64,000 nt of DNA from Ensifer adhaerens (GCF_000697965.2 NZ_CP015880.1:2800001-2864000); one strand, 5' to 3'. Shown: positions 12,002 through 20,471, numbered from the stretch's first letter. Translations and numbers: made by a program. Notes: generated by a model not told the origin, from the letters alone.

Positions 12002-12291
12002 GTGCCTCTACCGGTACCCAAATTGCGCGCGCTTGCGCGCGTGACAGGAAAGCCCCCGCCGGCGCCCGACGGTCAAAAAGCTTGGGAGACTTCTCGCACA
12101 TCGGCAGTCACCGCTACGGGGAGCGGAAAGTCGCGGCGTCTCTTAGCGGATCAGGGGCCTGCGCGCAATGGCAGGGCGGCAGGAATAAGGCTCCATACGC
12201 ACGGTGGGGAAACGTGCGCGGTCGCGGTTTGCGCCACTTGAAATTGCGGCAGCGCCGGCTAGGCTGCCAACGGACGCTTGAGGGGGCAGAC

Positions 12292-13128
12292 ATGCAAGCA
12301 CATCGCATACCCGCAACCGCACGAATGATGGCCCGCTGTGCCGTCGCGCTTTCCGTGACGCTCTTGTGTTCGACACCGTCGAACGCCGCCGATTTCGACC
12401 AGGCACGCATGGCGCCGCAAGGCGACTGGACGGTGATCGTCAGCCCCTATGTCTGGGCGGCGAGCCTCAAGGGGGACGCATCGCTTGCGGGCTTCGACAC
12501 CGATGTCGACGTGCCCTTCAAAGACACGCTCGACCATCTCGACCTGGCGCTGATGGGCAACATCGAGCTGACCAACGGCCAATGGGGTGTCTATTTCGAC
12601 GGCCAATACGTCCGTACCAGCCAGGATGAGGAGCTGCTCAGCCATGAGATCGGCCTCGACATCAAGATGACGACGCTGGCCTTCGGCGCGTTCTATCAGG
12701 TCTATGAGCAGGAACTCGGCGGCAACACCGTCTTCGGCAAGCCCCGGACGCTGTCGATCGAGCCGACGATCGGTCTGCGCTGGACGAAGCTCGAGGCGGA
12801 CGTGTCCGTGGCCGGCTTCAACACGAGCAAGAGCGCCGACTGGACCGACCCCTTCGTCGGCCTGCGGCTCAACGCCGATCTCAGCGAGCGCTGGAACCTC
12901 GTCGCCGAGGCCGATGTCGGCGGCTTCGATGTCGGCTCAAAGCTCAGCGTCAACGCCCAGGCCTATCTCGGATACCGAACCGAAATGCTTGGCCAGCCGA
13001 CAATTTTGCGCGCCGGGTACCGGTTGCTCTATCAGGATTACGAAAGCGACGACTTCACGGGCGCGAACAAGTTCCGCTGGGACGTGAGCCAGCACGGCCC
13101 GGTGATCGGGTTTTCCATGTTGTTTTAG
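12292..13128 (+). CDS. Putative outer-membrane beta-barrel protein
   Basis: 278 residues. The N-terminus is a signal peptide (hydrophobic about 12-28, likely cut after PSNA before ADFDQARM). The mature part is rich in alternating, aromatic-ended strands (WTVIVSPYVWAASLKGD, WGVYFDGQYVRTSQ, AYLGYRTEML) and ends GPVIGFSMLF, a C-terminal phenylalanine strand as expected for BAM-folded barrels. The start at 12292 has GAGGGGGC about 5 nt upstream; the open frame extends further left without such a site. Ligand and role are unknown. It precedes a secreted amide hydrolase on the same strand, so both may act in the envelope. Confidence 0.75.
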   Translation: MQAHRIPATARMMARCAVALSVTLLCSTPSNAADFDQARMAPQGDWTVIVSPYVWAASLKGDASLAGFDTDVDVPFKDTLDHLDLALMGNIELTNGQWGVYFDGQYVRTSQDEELLSHEIGLDIKMTTLAFGAFYQVYEQELGGNTVFGKPRTLSIEPTIGLRWTKLEADVSVAGFNTSKSADWTDPFVGLRLNADLSERWNLVAEADVGGFDVGSKLSVNAQAYLGYRTEMLGQPTILRAGYRLLYQDYESDDFTGANKFRWDVSQHGPVIGFSMLF

Positions 13129-13204
13129 AACCTGGGCCTGCTTCAACGCTCAAGGACCGACTGGCGGATACCCAGCATACGCTTTGCCCGCGAAGGAGAA
13201 TGGT

Positions 13205-14281
13205 ATGACGTTCATCGTAAAGCCGGCCGTCCGATCGGTCACATCCGCGCTTGCCGCCCTTCTCATGCTCGGTCAGACGACGGCGGAAGCCTGCACCCGC
13301 CTCGTCTATCTCGGCCCCGATGACAATATCATCACTGCCCGATCGATGGACTGGAAGAGCGACGTCGCGACCAACCTCTGGGTCCTGCCGCGCGGCATCG
13401 AGCGCAACGGTCAGGCAGGGCCGAACTCGTTCAAATGGACGGCGAAGTATGGAAGCGTCGTGGCCACCGGCTATGATGTCTCGACCACCGACGGCGTCAA
13501 CGAGGCCGGCCTCAATGCCAATCTCCTGTGGCTGGTCGAATCCGAGTACCCTGACTTCAACGATAAATCGAAGCCGGGCCTGACGATCGCCGCCTGGGCG
13601 CAATATGTGCTCGACAGCTTCGCCACTGTCGAGGACGCGGTGAAGGCGCTTGAGAAAGAACCGTTCACGATCGTCACCGACAACGTACCGGGTGAGAACC
13701 GGCTGACGACGCTGCACCTTTCGATCTCGGACAAGACCGGCGACAGCGCAATCGTCGAGTATATCGGCGGCAAGCAGGTGATCCATCACGGTCGCCCGTA
13801 TCAGGTGATGACCAATTCGCCTGTCTTCGACCAGCAACTGGCCCTGAACGCCTACTGGAAGCAGATCGGCGGCACCGTGATGCTGCCGGGCACGAACCGC
13901 GCGGCCGATCGTTTCGCGCGCGCCTCGTTCTACGTCAACGCCATTCCGAAGGACGAGAACCCCGACCGTGCGCTGGCCAGCGTCTTCAGCGTCATTCGCA
14001 ATGTCTCGGTTCCCTATGGGCTCAACACGCCGGAGGAACCGAACATTTCCTCGACCCGCTGGCGCACCGTGGTCGATCACAAGCGCAAGCTCTATTTCTT
14101 CGAGTCGGCGCTGACCCCGAACACCTTCTGGGTCGACCTGAAGAAGATCGATTTTACCAAGGAGACCGGCAAGGTGATGAAGCTCGATCTCGGCGAAAAC
14201 CAGGATCACACCTATTCGGGCGACGCGACCGGCGACTTCAAGCAGGCCGAACCGTTCAAGTTCCTCGGGTTGCAGATGTGA
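13205..14281 (+). CDS. Choloylglycine hydrolase / linear amide C-N hydrolase family protein
   Basis: 358-residue Ntn-hydrolase. A signal peptide ends AEA, so the mature protein would begin at Cys30 (CTRLVYLGPDDNIITARSMDW); a free N-terminal cysteine is the family's nucleophile. The R and D of ARSMDW and the N of NEAGLNANLLW match the substrate pocket. Family members cut bile-salt or penicillin-V amides or N-acyl homoserine lactones; the substrate here cannot be told. The start at 13205 has AGGAG 6 nt upstream; the frame allows an ATG at 13184 with no such site. Export makes it a periplasmic or secreted amidase. Confidence 0.88.
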   Translation: MTFIVKPAVRSVTSALAALLMLGQTTAEACTRLVYLGPDDNIITARSMDWKSDVATNLWVLPRGIERNGQAGPNSFKWTAKYGSVVATGYDVSTTDGVNEAGLNANLLWLVESEYPDFNDKSKPGLTIAAWAQYVLDSFATVEDAVKALEKEPFTIVTDNVPGENRLTTLHLSISDKTGDSAIVEYIGGKQVIHHGRPYQVMTNSPVFDQQLALNAYWKQIGGTVMLPGTNRAADRFARASFYVNAIPKDENPDRALASVFSVIRNVSVPYGLNTPEEPNISSTRWRTVVDHKRKLYFFESALTPNTFWVDLKKIDFTKETGKVMKLDLGENQDHTYSGDATGDFKQAEPFKFLGLQM

Positions 14282-14311
14282 GCACACCGGCTCGGGGCCG
14301 GCGCGAAGCCA

Positions 14312-14340
14312 TTGAAAATTGCGCGCGACGGTGTTATTGA
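14312..14340 (+). promoter_or_regulatory. Candidate promoter of the ABC-F leader transcript
   Basis: TTGAAA, 17 nt, TATTGA. The predicted start near 14347 would give a 5' leader of about 320 nt that includes the leader peptide and nested hairpins. Seen by eye only. Confidence 0.45.
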
Positions 14341-14382
14341 CGCTGCCGTAAGTTCAAATTCGAGAAAGGGGGGCTGCACGTG

Positions 14383-14451
14383 ATGACATTTTTCCGGCAC
14401 CACCGCCAGCGTGGCCCCGTCCAAGCCCTGCAGATGCGTTTGCAGGGCTGA
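14383..14451 (+). CDS. Leader peptide of the ABC-F gene (22 residues)
   Basis: A short frame beginning MTFFRHHRQRGPV and ending LQG-stop. A very strong Shine-Dalgarno (GAAAGGGGGG) lies just upstream, which argues for real translation. The peptide is basic and has no domain. Its last codons and the first base of its stop are the two arms of a 9-bp hairpin (14424-14449), so a ribosome finishing or stalling on it decides which RNA structure forms. It lies 220 nt ahead of an ABC-F gene, a class known to be induced through leader-peptide attenuation in other bacteria. Confidence 0.55.
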   Translation: MTFFRHHRQRGPVQALQMRLQG

Positions 14452-14497
14452 CCAGACATCCTTTCGCGAAGATCGCGAGCCTATCCCTGGTCTGCCC
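14424..14497 (+). promoter_or_regulatory. Mutually exclusive hairpins in the ABC-F leader (attenuator-like)
   Basis: Hairpin A: AGCCCTGCA (14424-14432) pairs perfectly with TGCAGGGCT (14441-14449). Hairpin B: GGGCTGACCAG (14445-14455) pairs 10/11 with CTGGTCTGCCC (14487-14497) and encloses TCGCGA-AGA-TCGCGA. The arms share 14445-14449, so A and B cannot coexist. Further stems follow: GATGCAG/CTGCATC (14503-14541) enclosing AACCG/CGGTT, AGCACAG/CTGTGCT (14571-14589), and CATCCG/CGGATG just upstream of the ABC-F start. No U tract follows B, so the switch may act through Rho or at translation. Confidence 0.55.
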
Positions 14498-14670
14498 AGA
14501 GTGATGCAGTGCGGAACCGTTTCGGTTTGAACGCCTGCATCGTCTTCCAATACCGAGTAGATGCGGCCCGAGCACAGCATGTCTGTGCTGCGGGCTCGAC
14601 CATCCGAAACCCCGGCCTGAAGTGCCGCCCCGGATGATCCGCCGTCGCTCGTGCAGTCCAGAGAACGACC

Positions 14671-16203
14671 ATGGCCTTGATCAATATCCGCAACCTCGGC
14701 GTCAGCCTGAGCGCACCGCTTTTCTCCAGTCTTAGCCTGTCCGTCGCATCCGGTGATCGTATCGGCATCGTCGCTGCCAACGGCCGCGGCAAGTCGACCC
14801 TGCTGAGATCAATCGCCGGCAGCTTTGATCCGACCGCCGGCGAAATCACCCGCTCGCGCGGGCTGACGGTCGGTCACGTCGAGCAGAACGTGCCTGCGTC
14901 GCTTTTACCTCTCTCCTTCCACGACGCCGTTCTTTCGGCCCTCCCGGCCGACCAGGCGGAAAACGAAAGCTGGCGCGTCGATATCGTGCTCGATTCCCTC
15001 GATGTGCCGGAGGTTCTGCGGACTCGCGCCGTCTCGGAGTTGAGCGGCGGCTGGCAGCGGCTGATGCTGCTTGCCCGCGTCTGGGTCAGCGAGCCAGACG
15101 CGCTGCTGCTGGACGAGCCGACCAACCATCTCGATCTCGCCAAGATCGCCCGGCTGGAGGCCTGGCTGAATGCGCTGCCACGCGACGTGCCGGTGCTGGT
15201 TGCCAGCCACGACCGCGCCTTCCTGGACGCAACCACCAACCGCACGCTGTTCCTGAGGCCAGAGCAATCGCCGATCTTCGCGCTCCCCTATTCGCGGGCG
15301 CGCGCCGCTCTCGATGAGGTGGACGCATCGGAGGAGCGGCGTTACCAGCGCGACATGAAGGTGGCGCAGCAACTGCGTCGCCAGGCCGCCAAGCTCAACA
15401 ATATCGGCATCAACTCCGGCAGCGACCTGCTCACGATAAAGACGAAGCAACTGAAGCAGCGCGCAGAACGGCTGGAGGATGCGGCAAAGCCCGCGCATCA
15501 GGAACGTTCCGCCGGCGCGATCCGGCTCGCCAATCGAGGCACCCATGCCAAGATCCTGGTGACGCTCGACGACGTCCAGGTCGAAACGCCCGACGGCACC
15601 CCGCTTTTCCGCACCGGCAAGCGCTGGATCTGCCAGGGCGACCGCATCGTGCTGCTCGGCGAAAACGGCGCCGGCAAGACCCGGCTCGTCAACCTGATCC
15701 GCACGGCGATCGAGGAGCCCTCCCGCGCGCCGGAGACGCTGAAGGCAACACCCTCGCTGGTGCTCGGCTACAGCGACCAGGCGCTTGCCGGCCTGTCGGA
15801 CGAGGAGACGCCGCTTGCCGCGCTGTCCCGCCGCTTCTCGCTCGGCGACCAGCGCGCCCGTAGCCTGCTCGTCGGTGTCGGCGTCGGCATCGACATGCAG
15901 GAAAAGGCGATCGGCCGGCTGTCGGGCGGCCAGAAGGCGCGTCTTGCCATGCTGGTGCTGCGCTTGAAAGAGCCCAATTTCTACCTGCTCGACGAACCGA
16001 CCAACCACCTGGACATCGAGGGCCAGGAAGCGCTCGAAACGGAGCTGTTGAGAAACGAGACGAGCTGCCTGCTCGTCTCCCACGACCGCAGCTTCGTGCG
16101 CAATGTCGGCGACCGCTTCTGGCTGATCGAGAAGCGCCGCCTCGTCGAGGTCGAGGACCCGGAGGACTTCTTCGCCTCGGCGGCGGCAGGCGACGTCGGC
16201 TGA
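14671..16203 (+). CDS. ABC-F family ATP-binding protein
   Basis: 510-residue soluble tandem ABC ATPase without membrane segments. First cassette: Walker A AANGRGKST, signature LSGGW, Walker B LLLDEPTNHLD. A charged linker (about 215-270, the P-site tRNA interaction region) is followed by the second cassette: GENGAGKT, LSGGQ, LLDEPTNHLD. ABC-F proteins bind the ribosomal E site; some protect it from antibiotics and others act as translation factors. First-cassette Walker A has R for the usual A (GRGKS). Its structured leader with a leader peptide supports drug- or stall-inducible expression, hence possible ribosome protection. That role is inferred. Confidence 0.9.
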   Translation: MALINIRNLGVSLSAPLFSSLSLSVASGDRIGIVAANGRGKSTLLRSIAGSFDPTAGEITRSRGLTVGHVEQNVPASLLPLSFHDAVLSALPADQAENESWRVDIVLDSLDVPEVLRTRAVSELSGGWQRLMLLARVWVSEPDALLLDEPTNHLDLAKIARLEAWLNALPRDVPVLVASHDRAFLDATTNRTLFLRPEQSPIFALPYSRARAALDEVDASEERRYQRDMKVAQQLRRQAAKLNNIGINSGSDLLTIKTKQLKQRAERLEDAAKPAHQERSAGAIRLANRGTHAKILVTLDDVQVETPDGTPLFRTGKRWICQGDRIVLLGENGAGKTRLVNLIRTAIEEPSRAPETLKATPSLVLGYSDQALAGLSDEETPLAALSRRFSLGDQRARSLLVGVGVGIDMQEKAIGRLSGGQKARLAMLVLRLKEPNFYLLDEPTNHLDIEGQEALETELLRNETSCLLVSHDRSFVRNVGDRFWLIEKRRLVEVEDPEDFFASAAAGDVG

Positions 16204-16225
16204 CATAAAGCGCAATCATCGCAAG

Positions 16226-16254
16226 TGTGACGCCCGCAACAAGCGGGCGTCACA
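16226..16254. terminator. Bidirectional terminator, ABC-F / methyltransferase
   Basis: Perfect 12-bp stem TGTGACGCCCGC / GCGGGCGTCACA with a 5-nt loop, between the convergent genes. It lies only 14 nt past the stop of the restored methyltransferase frame (16268), which supports that stop as the ancestral one. Confidence 0.8.
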
Positions 16255-16267
16255 AATGCCAACATCA

Positions 16268-16781
16268 TCAGGCGGGCGGCCGCGCAATCAGGCATGCGAC
16301 CTCGCTGCTGTCAAAAATCTGCGCCGACAGTGCCTCGACCTGCCAGCTCTGGCGAAGGGCCGCCGCCGCGAGCCGCGCCAACGTCGTCCGCCCCCGTGGA
16401 CGGCTCGTCATGGAAAAGAAAAAGACGTCCCTCAGGCTTCAACAGCTGCGCCAGCGCCGCAAACTCTCGAGCGGGATCGCCCCGCGTGAACACGCCGACG
16501 CGCATGGCGAACGCCTTGTCGAAGCGACGGCCACCGAGATCGAACGAGCGAAGCTCCGCAACCCGCAAGGTCGCCCGGCCTGCAGCAACATGTTCAGCAT
16601 TTCTGCGTGCTGCCGCCGCGATCATCACAGCCGAGCGGTCGATGGCGACAATCTCCCCTTCGCCGAGCCGATCGCAAACCTTCGTCACGGCAATGCCATG
16701 GCCGCAACCGACTTCGAGCAGATGATCGGACGGCTGCGGCGCGATGACGCCGACCGCCCAGTCGATCCTGTTCAAGCCCAT
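16268..16781 (-). pseudogene. Class I SAM-dependent methyltransferase, frameshifted near its C-terminus
   Basis: The N-terminal 130 or so residues read as a Rossmann methyltransferase (LLEVGCGHGIAVTKVCDRLG is motif I; GEIVAIDRSAVMI motif II). Start 16781 has GGGGAGGAA upstream. After RLFLFHDEPSTGADDVGA the open frame becomes low-complexity and stops at 16311, while the +1 frame continues sensibly (RLAAAALRQSWQVEALSAQI) to TGA at 16268. The break is at about 16374-16382 in a GCGCGG run, consistent with a 2-nt deletion or 1-nt insertion. It may be a real inactivation or a sequencing error; the truncated form may still fold. Substrate unknown. Confidence 0.75.
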
Positions 16782-16928
16782 GTGGATTCCTCCCCTCGCC
16801 AGCGCAGAAACTAGCACGCGGAAGAGCCGCAGCACCAACCAATCCGATGCAAAAATAAAACCACTTGCAAAACCATATCAGATTTGCCACCCTTTCCGTG
16901 ACAGGCATGCCGCAACGGGAGAGATACA

Positions 16929-17477
16929 ATGCGCAAGGTCATCATGTGGGACATGGTTAGCGTCGACGGCTTCTTCGAAGCACCGGGGCACGACATCGAG
17001 TGGTTCGTCTTCGAGGACGAGCTCGCCGCCTATATCGGCGAAACGCAGCTCGAGGCCGACACCCTGCTTTTCGGCCGCGTGACCTATGAAATGATGGCGG
17101 GCTACTGGCCATCCGCTGAAGGCGACATCGCGACCTTCATGAACGGCGTCGAGAAATTCGTCTTCTCGCGCACGCTGACCTCCGCCGATTGGGCGGGGAC
17201 GACGCTCGTGACCGGCGACGCCGCAAGCGAAGTCGAACGACTGAAGGCGCTGGATGGCGGCACGATCTTCGTTTTCGGCAGCGCCGACTTCGCGAGCGAA
17301 CTGATCGAGAAGGGCCTCGTCGACGAATACCGCCTCGGCATCAATCCGGTGCTGCTCGGCGAGGGTATGCCGCTGTTCAAACCAGGGCTGAAGCGGACGA
17401 AACTCAAACTGACCCACACACGCCCTCTGACGTCCGGCGTGGTTATCCTGCACTACCAGCCAGAAGCGGACGCCTAG
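16929..17477 (+). CDS. RibD C-terminal/dihydrofolate-reductase-fold family protein
   Basis: 182 residues, a single DHFR-like domain: starts MRKVIMWDMVSVDGFFEAPG, then LLFGRVTYEMMAGYWP (NADPH-binding helix region) and IFVFGSADFASELIEKGLVDEYRLGINPVLLGEG, the conserved second half. These stand-alone RibD_C proteins are common and rarely characterised; an NADPH-dependent reductase is expected, but the substrate is unknown. GGGAGA precedes the start. Divergent from the broken methyltransferase. Confidence 0.88.
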   Translation: MRKVIMWDMVSVDGFFEAPGHDIEWFVFEDELAAYIGETQLEADTLLFGRVTYEMMAGYWPSAEGDIATFMNGVEKFVFSRTLTSADWAGTTLVTGDAASEVERLKALDGGTIFVFGSADFASELIEKGLVDEYRLGINPVLLGEGMPLFKPGLKRTKLKLTHTRPLTSGVVILHYQPEADA

Positions 17478-17574
17478 CAGGGCGGGCGCCACGCACGCGT
17501 GTGCGCCGATCTGGCCCAGCGCCGCCTCTTGACTTCCTTGTCCGATCGTCCGACTTCACTGCTGCACAAGTCCC

Positions 17575-17663
17575 TAAATCGGGATCGATTTAAGGATAGA
17601 ATTTTGCAGCACTTTAAAGTGCTACAGCGTCCTTAGCGCGCCTTGAAAGACGCGCGGCGCTGT
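17575..17663. repeat. RIME-like palindromic intergenic element
   Basis: Three adjacent palindromes: TAAATCG-GGAT-CGATTTA (17575-17592), the perfect AGCACTTTAAAGTGCT (17608-17623), and ACAGCG/CGCTGT (17624-17663) enclosing GCGCG/CGCGC. The size and paired-palindrome layout resemble Rhizobium-specific intergenic mosaic elements. It lies between the DHFR-like gene and ubiG and may act as a terminator or processing site in RNA. The family assignment is from memory. Confidence 0.6.
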
Positions 17664-17688
17664 CGGGACGATGCAAGGAGACGGCGAC

Positions 17689-18435
17689 ATGAGCGAGACC
17701 GCACGCACGACGATCGACCAGAGCGAGGTTGACCGCTTTTCCGCCATGGCCGCGGAGTGGTGGGATCCGACCGGCAAGTTCCGGCCGCTGCACAAGTTCA
17801 ATCCCGTTCGCCTCGCCTATATCCGGGACAAGGTGGCCGGGCATTTCGGCCGTGATCCCAGGAGCCCGCAGCCGCTCAAAGGTCTGCGCCTGCTCGATAT
17901 CGGTTGCGGTGGCGGCCTCCTGTCGGAGCCGATGGCACGCATGGGCGCCGATGTTCTCGGCGCCGACGCCTCCGAAAAGAACATCGGCATCGCCAAGACG
18001 CACGCGGCCGGAAGCGGTGTGGCGGTCGACTATCGCGCCGTGACCGCCGAAGCCCTTGCCGAAGCCGGCGAGAGCTTCGACATCGTGCTCAACATGGAAG
18101 TGGTCGAGCATGTCGCCGATGTCGATTTCTTCATGACCACCTGCGCCCATATGGTTCGCCCCGGCGGTCTGATGTTCGTCGCCACGATCAACCGCACCAT
18201 GAAGGCAGCGGCGCTTGCCATCTTCGCAGCCGAGAACGTGTTGCGCTGGCTGCCGCGCGGTACGCACCAGTATGAAAAACTGGTGCGCCCGGAGGAACTG
18301 GAAAAGCCGCTCGTGGCCAACGGCCTCGAAGTGACCGAGCGGACCGGCGTCTTCTTCAATCCGCTTTCCAATCAGTGGAACCTGTCCAAGGACATGGACG
18401 TCAACTACATGATCGTCGCCAAGCGGCCGCTATGA
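17689..18435 (+). CDS. ubiG: Ubiquinone biosynthesis O-methyltransferase UbiG
   Basis: Catalyses both O-methylations in ubiquinone synthesis (2-polyprenyl-6-hydroxyphenol and demethylubiquinol). 248 residues. Motif I is [40 protein letters not shown] before it is characteristic of UbiG/Coq3, and [13 protein letters not shown] and LFVATINRT follow. The start at 17689 has GGAGACG upstream, whereas the ATG 18 nt earlier does not. Convergent with a GNAT gene, 16 nt apart, with no clear terminator. Confidence 0.96.
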   Translation: MSETARTTIDQSEVDRFSAMAAEWWDPTGKFRPLHKFNPVRLAYIRDKVAGHFGRDPRSPQPLKGLRLLDIGCGGGLLSEPMARMGADVLGADASEKNIGIAKTHAAGSGVAVDYRAVTAEALAEAGESFDIVLNMEVVEHVADVDFFMTTCAHMVRPGGLMFVATINRTMKAAALAIFAAENVLRWLPRGTHQYEKLVRPEELEKPLVANGLEVTERTGVFFNPLSNQWNLSKDMDVNYMIVAKRPL

Positions 18436-18451
18436 GCAACTGTCGGCGGTC

Positions 18452-19018
18452 TCAGCCAGCCTGCCGACGCTCCTGCCACTCGCGCTTCAACAGCGCATAG
18501 ACGTATTCGTCGCCCCAGACATCGTTGAACCGGTCGTTCTCGATCAGATGCGCTTCGCGGCGCATGCCGAGACGCTCGACGACGCCGACGGATCCCTTGT
18601 TGAGGGCATCGAGCCGGGCAAAGATCCGGTGAAACTTCAGCGTCGAAAAGCCGAGATCAAGCAACGCCCGCATCGCTTCCGTAGCGTAGCCCTTGCCGGC
18701 AAAGTCGGGATTGAAGATGTAGCCGGTCTCCGCCTGTTCCGCCGCACTGCTTGCGAGCTTCAGCAGGACCTCGCCGATCAGTACACCATCCTCGCGGCGC
18801 TCGACGGCAAACACCGCGACGTCCCCATCGTCAACGAGCTTTGGCGCCGAAGCCTTGGCGAATTTTGTCCGCGCTGCCGTTTCGTCGAGCGGGTCCTGAT
18901 AGAGATAATGGTAGACCTCCGGCAGGCGGTGATAGGCAAAGAATGCCGGAAAATCGCCAGGCGCGAAGGGCCGGATAACGAGGCGATCAGTGGAAATGTG
19001 AACATCGGACAATGCCAT
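18452..19018 (-). CDS. GNAT family N-acetyltransferase (RimJ/RimL-like)
   Basis: 188 residues of the Acetyltransf_3 type: STDRLVIRPFAPGDFPAFFAYH opens the fold. GYIFNPDFAGKGYATEAMRALLDLGF (about 100-125) holds the acetyl-CoA loop (Q/RxxGxG/A seen as FAGKGYA), and RIFARLDALNKGSVGVVERLGM is the typical RimL C-terminus. Substrate not predictable (protein N-termini or small amines). Several in-frame ATGs exist; 19018 is chosen because GGGAG lies 11 nt upstream and the domain begins at once. Confidence 0.88.
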   Translation of the reverse strand: MALSDVHISTDRLVIRPFAPGDFPAFFAYHRLPEVYHYLYQDPLDETAARTKFAKASAPKLVDDGDVAVFAVERREDGVLIGEVLLKLASSAAEQAETGYIFNPDFAGKGYATEAMRALLDLGFSTLKFHRIFARLDALNKGSVGVVERLGMRREAHLIENDRFNDVWGDEYVYALLKREWQERRQAG

Positions 19019-19122
19019 TGGCTGGAAAACTCCCATTGCAAAGCTGCGAGATGGGAGCCAAGGCATTGTATTTAAAGGGTGAGAACCAAAGTTTAGACGC
19101 GCAGATGCGAAAGTGCCCCGCG

Positions 19123-19551
19123 TCAGTTGACCTCGTCGGGCAAGATCGGCAGCGGCGCGACCGCGATCCCTTCTTCGAGCAACGCCACGGCCTCTTCCGC
19201 CGTCGCCTTGCCGATCAGCCCGCGCTCTTCCGCCTCGCCGTAGTGGATCTTGCGGGCTTCCTCGGGAAAGCGCTCGCCGACATCCTCGGCGTTCTCGCGT
19301 ACGGACTTCACCAGCTCGCGGATCTTGGCGACCGTTTCCTTCTGCGCCTGGTCCATGATCACCGCCCGCGTCGCCTCCTTCTTGCGCGCGGTCGCGACCG
19401 AGGGCGCCATCAGTTGCTTGGCAACGGATGTCGAGTTGCAGCTCGGACAGGAGACCAGTTTGCGCTCGACCTGGCGGTCGAAATCGTCACTCGACGAGAA
19501 CCAACCCTCGAAATCGTGGCCGTTGTCGCAGGAAAGGGTGTAGCGGATCAA
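19123..19551 (-). CDS. DUF1178 family protein
   Basis: 142 residues. An N-terminal zinc-ribbon-like part (MIRYTLSCDNGHDFEGWF then CPSC at 35-38) is followed by a helical segment with a conserved basic/acidic middle (AEDVGERFPEEARKIHYGEAEERGLIG). Its start overlaps the stop of the upstream nitrilase gene by ATGA, so it is translationally coupled. The comF-grxC-nitrilase-DUF1178 order recurs in Rhizobiales. Molecular function unknown; the cysteines suggest metal binding. Confidence 0.9.
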   Translation of the reverse strand: MIRYTLSCDNGHDFEGWFSSSDDFDRQVERKLVSCPSCNSTSVAKQLMAPSVATARKKEATRAVIMDQAQKETVAKIRELVKSVRENAEDVGERFPEEARKIHYGEAEERGLIGKATAEEAVALLEEGIAVAPLPILPDEVN

Positions 19552-20405
19552 GCGGCAACGCCTCCCTTCCCGGTCGGCGCCACTTCATCGAGCACGAAGC
19601 TACGGGCATTCTTCAAGTTCGGTATCTTGGCACGCGCCGCATGCACGGCGGCGACATCGATGTCGGCAAGCACAACCGCCTCGCCCGTAGGGCCAGCCGA
19701 AGCGAGCACGCGCCCCCAGGGATCAACGATCATAGAATGGCCGAACGTCTCACGCCCATCCTCATGCGTGCCCCCTTGCGCGGCGGCAATGACGAAGAGG
19801 CCGTTCTCGATCGCGCGGGCGCGAAGCAGGATTTCCCAGTGCGCCTCGCCCGTCTGCCGTGTGAAGGCGGCGGGCACCGACATGATCTCGGCGCCGGCAA
19901 CGGCCTGCTGCCGGAAAAGCTCCGGGAAGCGCACGTCGTAGCAAATGGAAAAGCCAAGTTTGCCGAAATCGAGTTCGGCCAGGCGTGCAATGCTGCCCGG
20001 CTGATAGGCGGCACTTTCCCGCCAGCTCTCGCCGTTGTCGAGATCGACGTCGAACATATGGATCTTGTCATAGTCACAGATCTTTTGGCCATTCGGGCCA
20101 AACAGCAGGCCGCGATTGGCGATCTTACCGTCGGCAAGCGCGATCGGCGTCGAGCCGACATGGAGGTAGACGCCAAGTTCGCCGGCAAGCTGAGCCGCCG
20201 CCGCGGCAATAAGATCGTTGGCCTCGTCCTTCAGGATCGCGCGCAGCGCCGCCCGGTCCCGCTGCAGCGCCCCGGTCATTTCCGGAGTCTGGATATAGGT
20301 CGCACCCTGGGCTGCCGCTTCACGCGCGAGCCGCACCATCGTCTCCGCATTCTTGCGCGGATCGACGCCGGAACACATCTGAATGGCTGCGGCCTTGAAA
20401 GTCAT
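19548..20405 (-). CDS. Carbon-nitrogen hydrolase (nitrilase superfamily, Nit/omega-amidase-like)
   Basis: 285 residues. The Glu-Lys-Cys triad is visible: Glu in YIQTPEMTG, Lys in CDYDKIHMFDVDL, Cys in GFSICYDVRFPELFR. The set fits the Nit1/Nit2 branch, which removes damaged deaminated glutathione or has omega-amidase activity; that assignment is inferred. The ATG at 20405 has AGGAG 9 nt upstream; a TTG three codons earlier is too close to that site. It overlaps the DUF1178 gene by 4 nt and follows grxC, so a link to glutathione metabolism is plausible. Confidence 0.92.
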   Translation of the reverse strand: MTFKAAAIQMCSGVDPRKNAETMVRLAREAAAQGATYIQTPEMTGALQRDRAALRAILKDEANDLIAAAAAQLAGELGVYLHVGSTPIALADGKIANRGLLFGPNGQKICDYDKIHMFDVDLDNGESWRESAAYQPGSIARLAELDFGKLGFSICYDVRFPELFRQQAVAGAEIMSVPAAFTRQTGEAHWEILLRARAIENGLFVIAAAQGGTHEDGRETFGHSMIVDPWGRVLASAGPTGEAVVLADIDVAAVHAARAKIPNLKNARSFVLDEVAPTGKGGVAA

Positions 20406-20471
20406 CACGTCCAACTCCTAAGCGCTCACCGCTGATAAACGGGACGTCGCCTCATGCAAGGGTACGGTGCC

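Noticed and set aside
12026..12041. CGCGCGC-TT-GCGCGCG palindrome upstream of lysC
   Set aside because: A 2-nt loop cannot form a good hairpin, and the GC repeat is likely chance in this base composition.
7127..12241. Long plus-strand open frames (716 and 939 codons) opposite prfA, ptsP and lysC
   Set aside because: Histidine/arginine/aspartate-rich shadow translations with no domains; the real genes on the minus strand are unambiguous.
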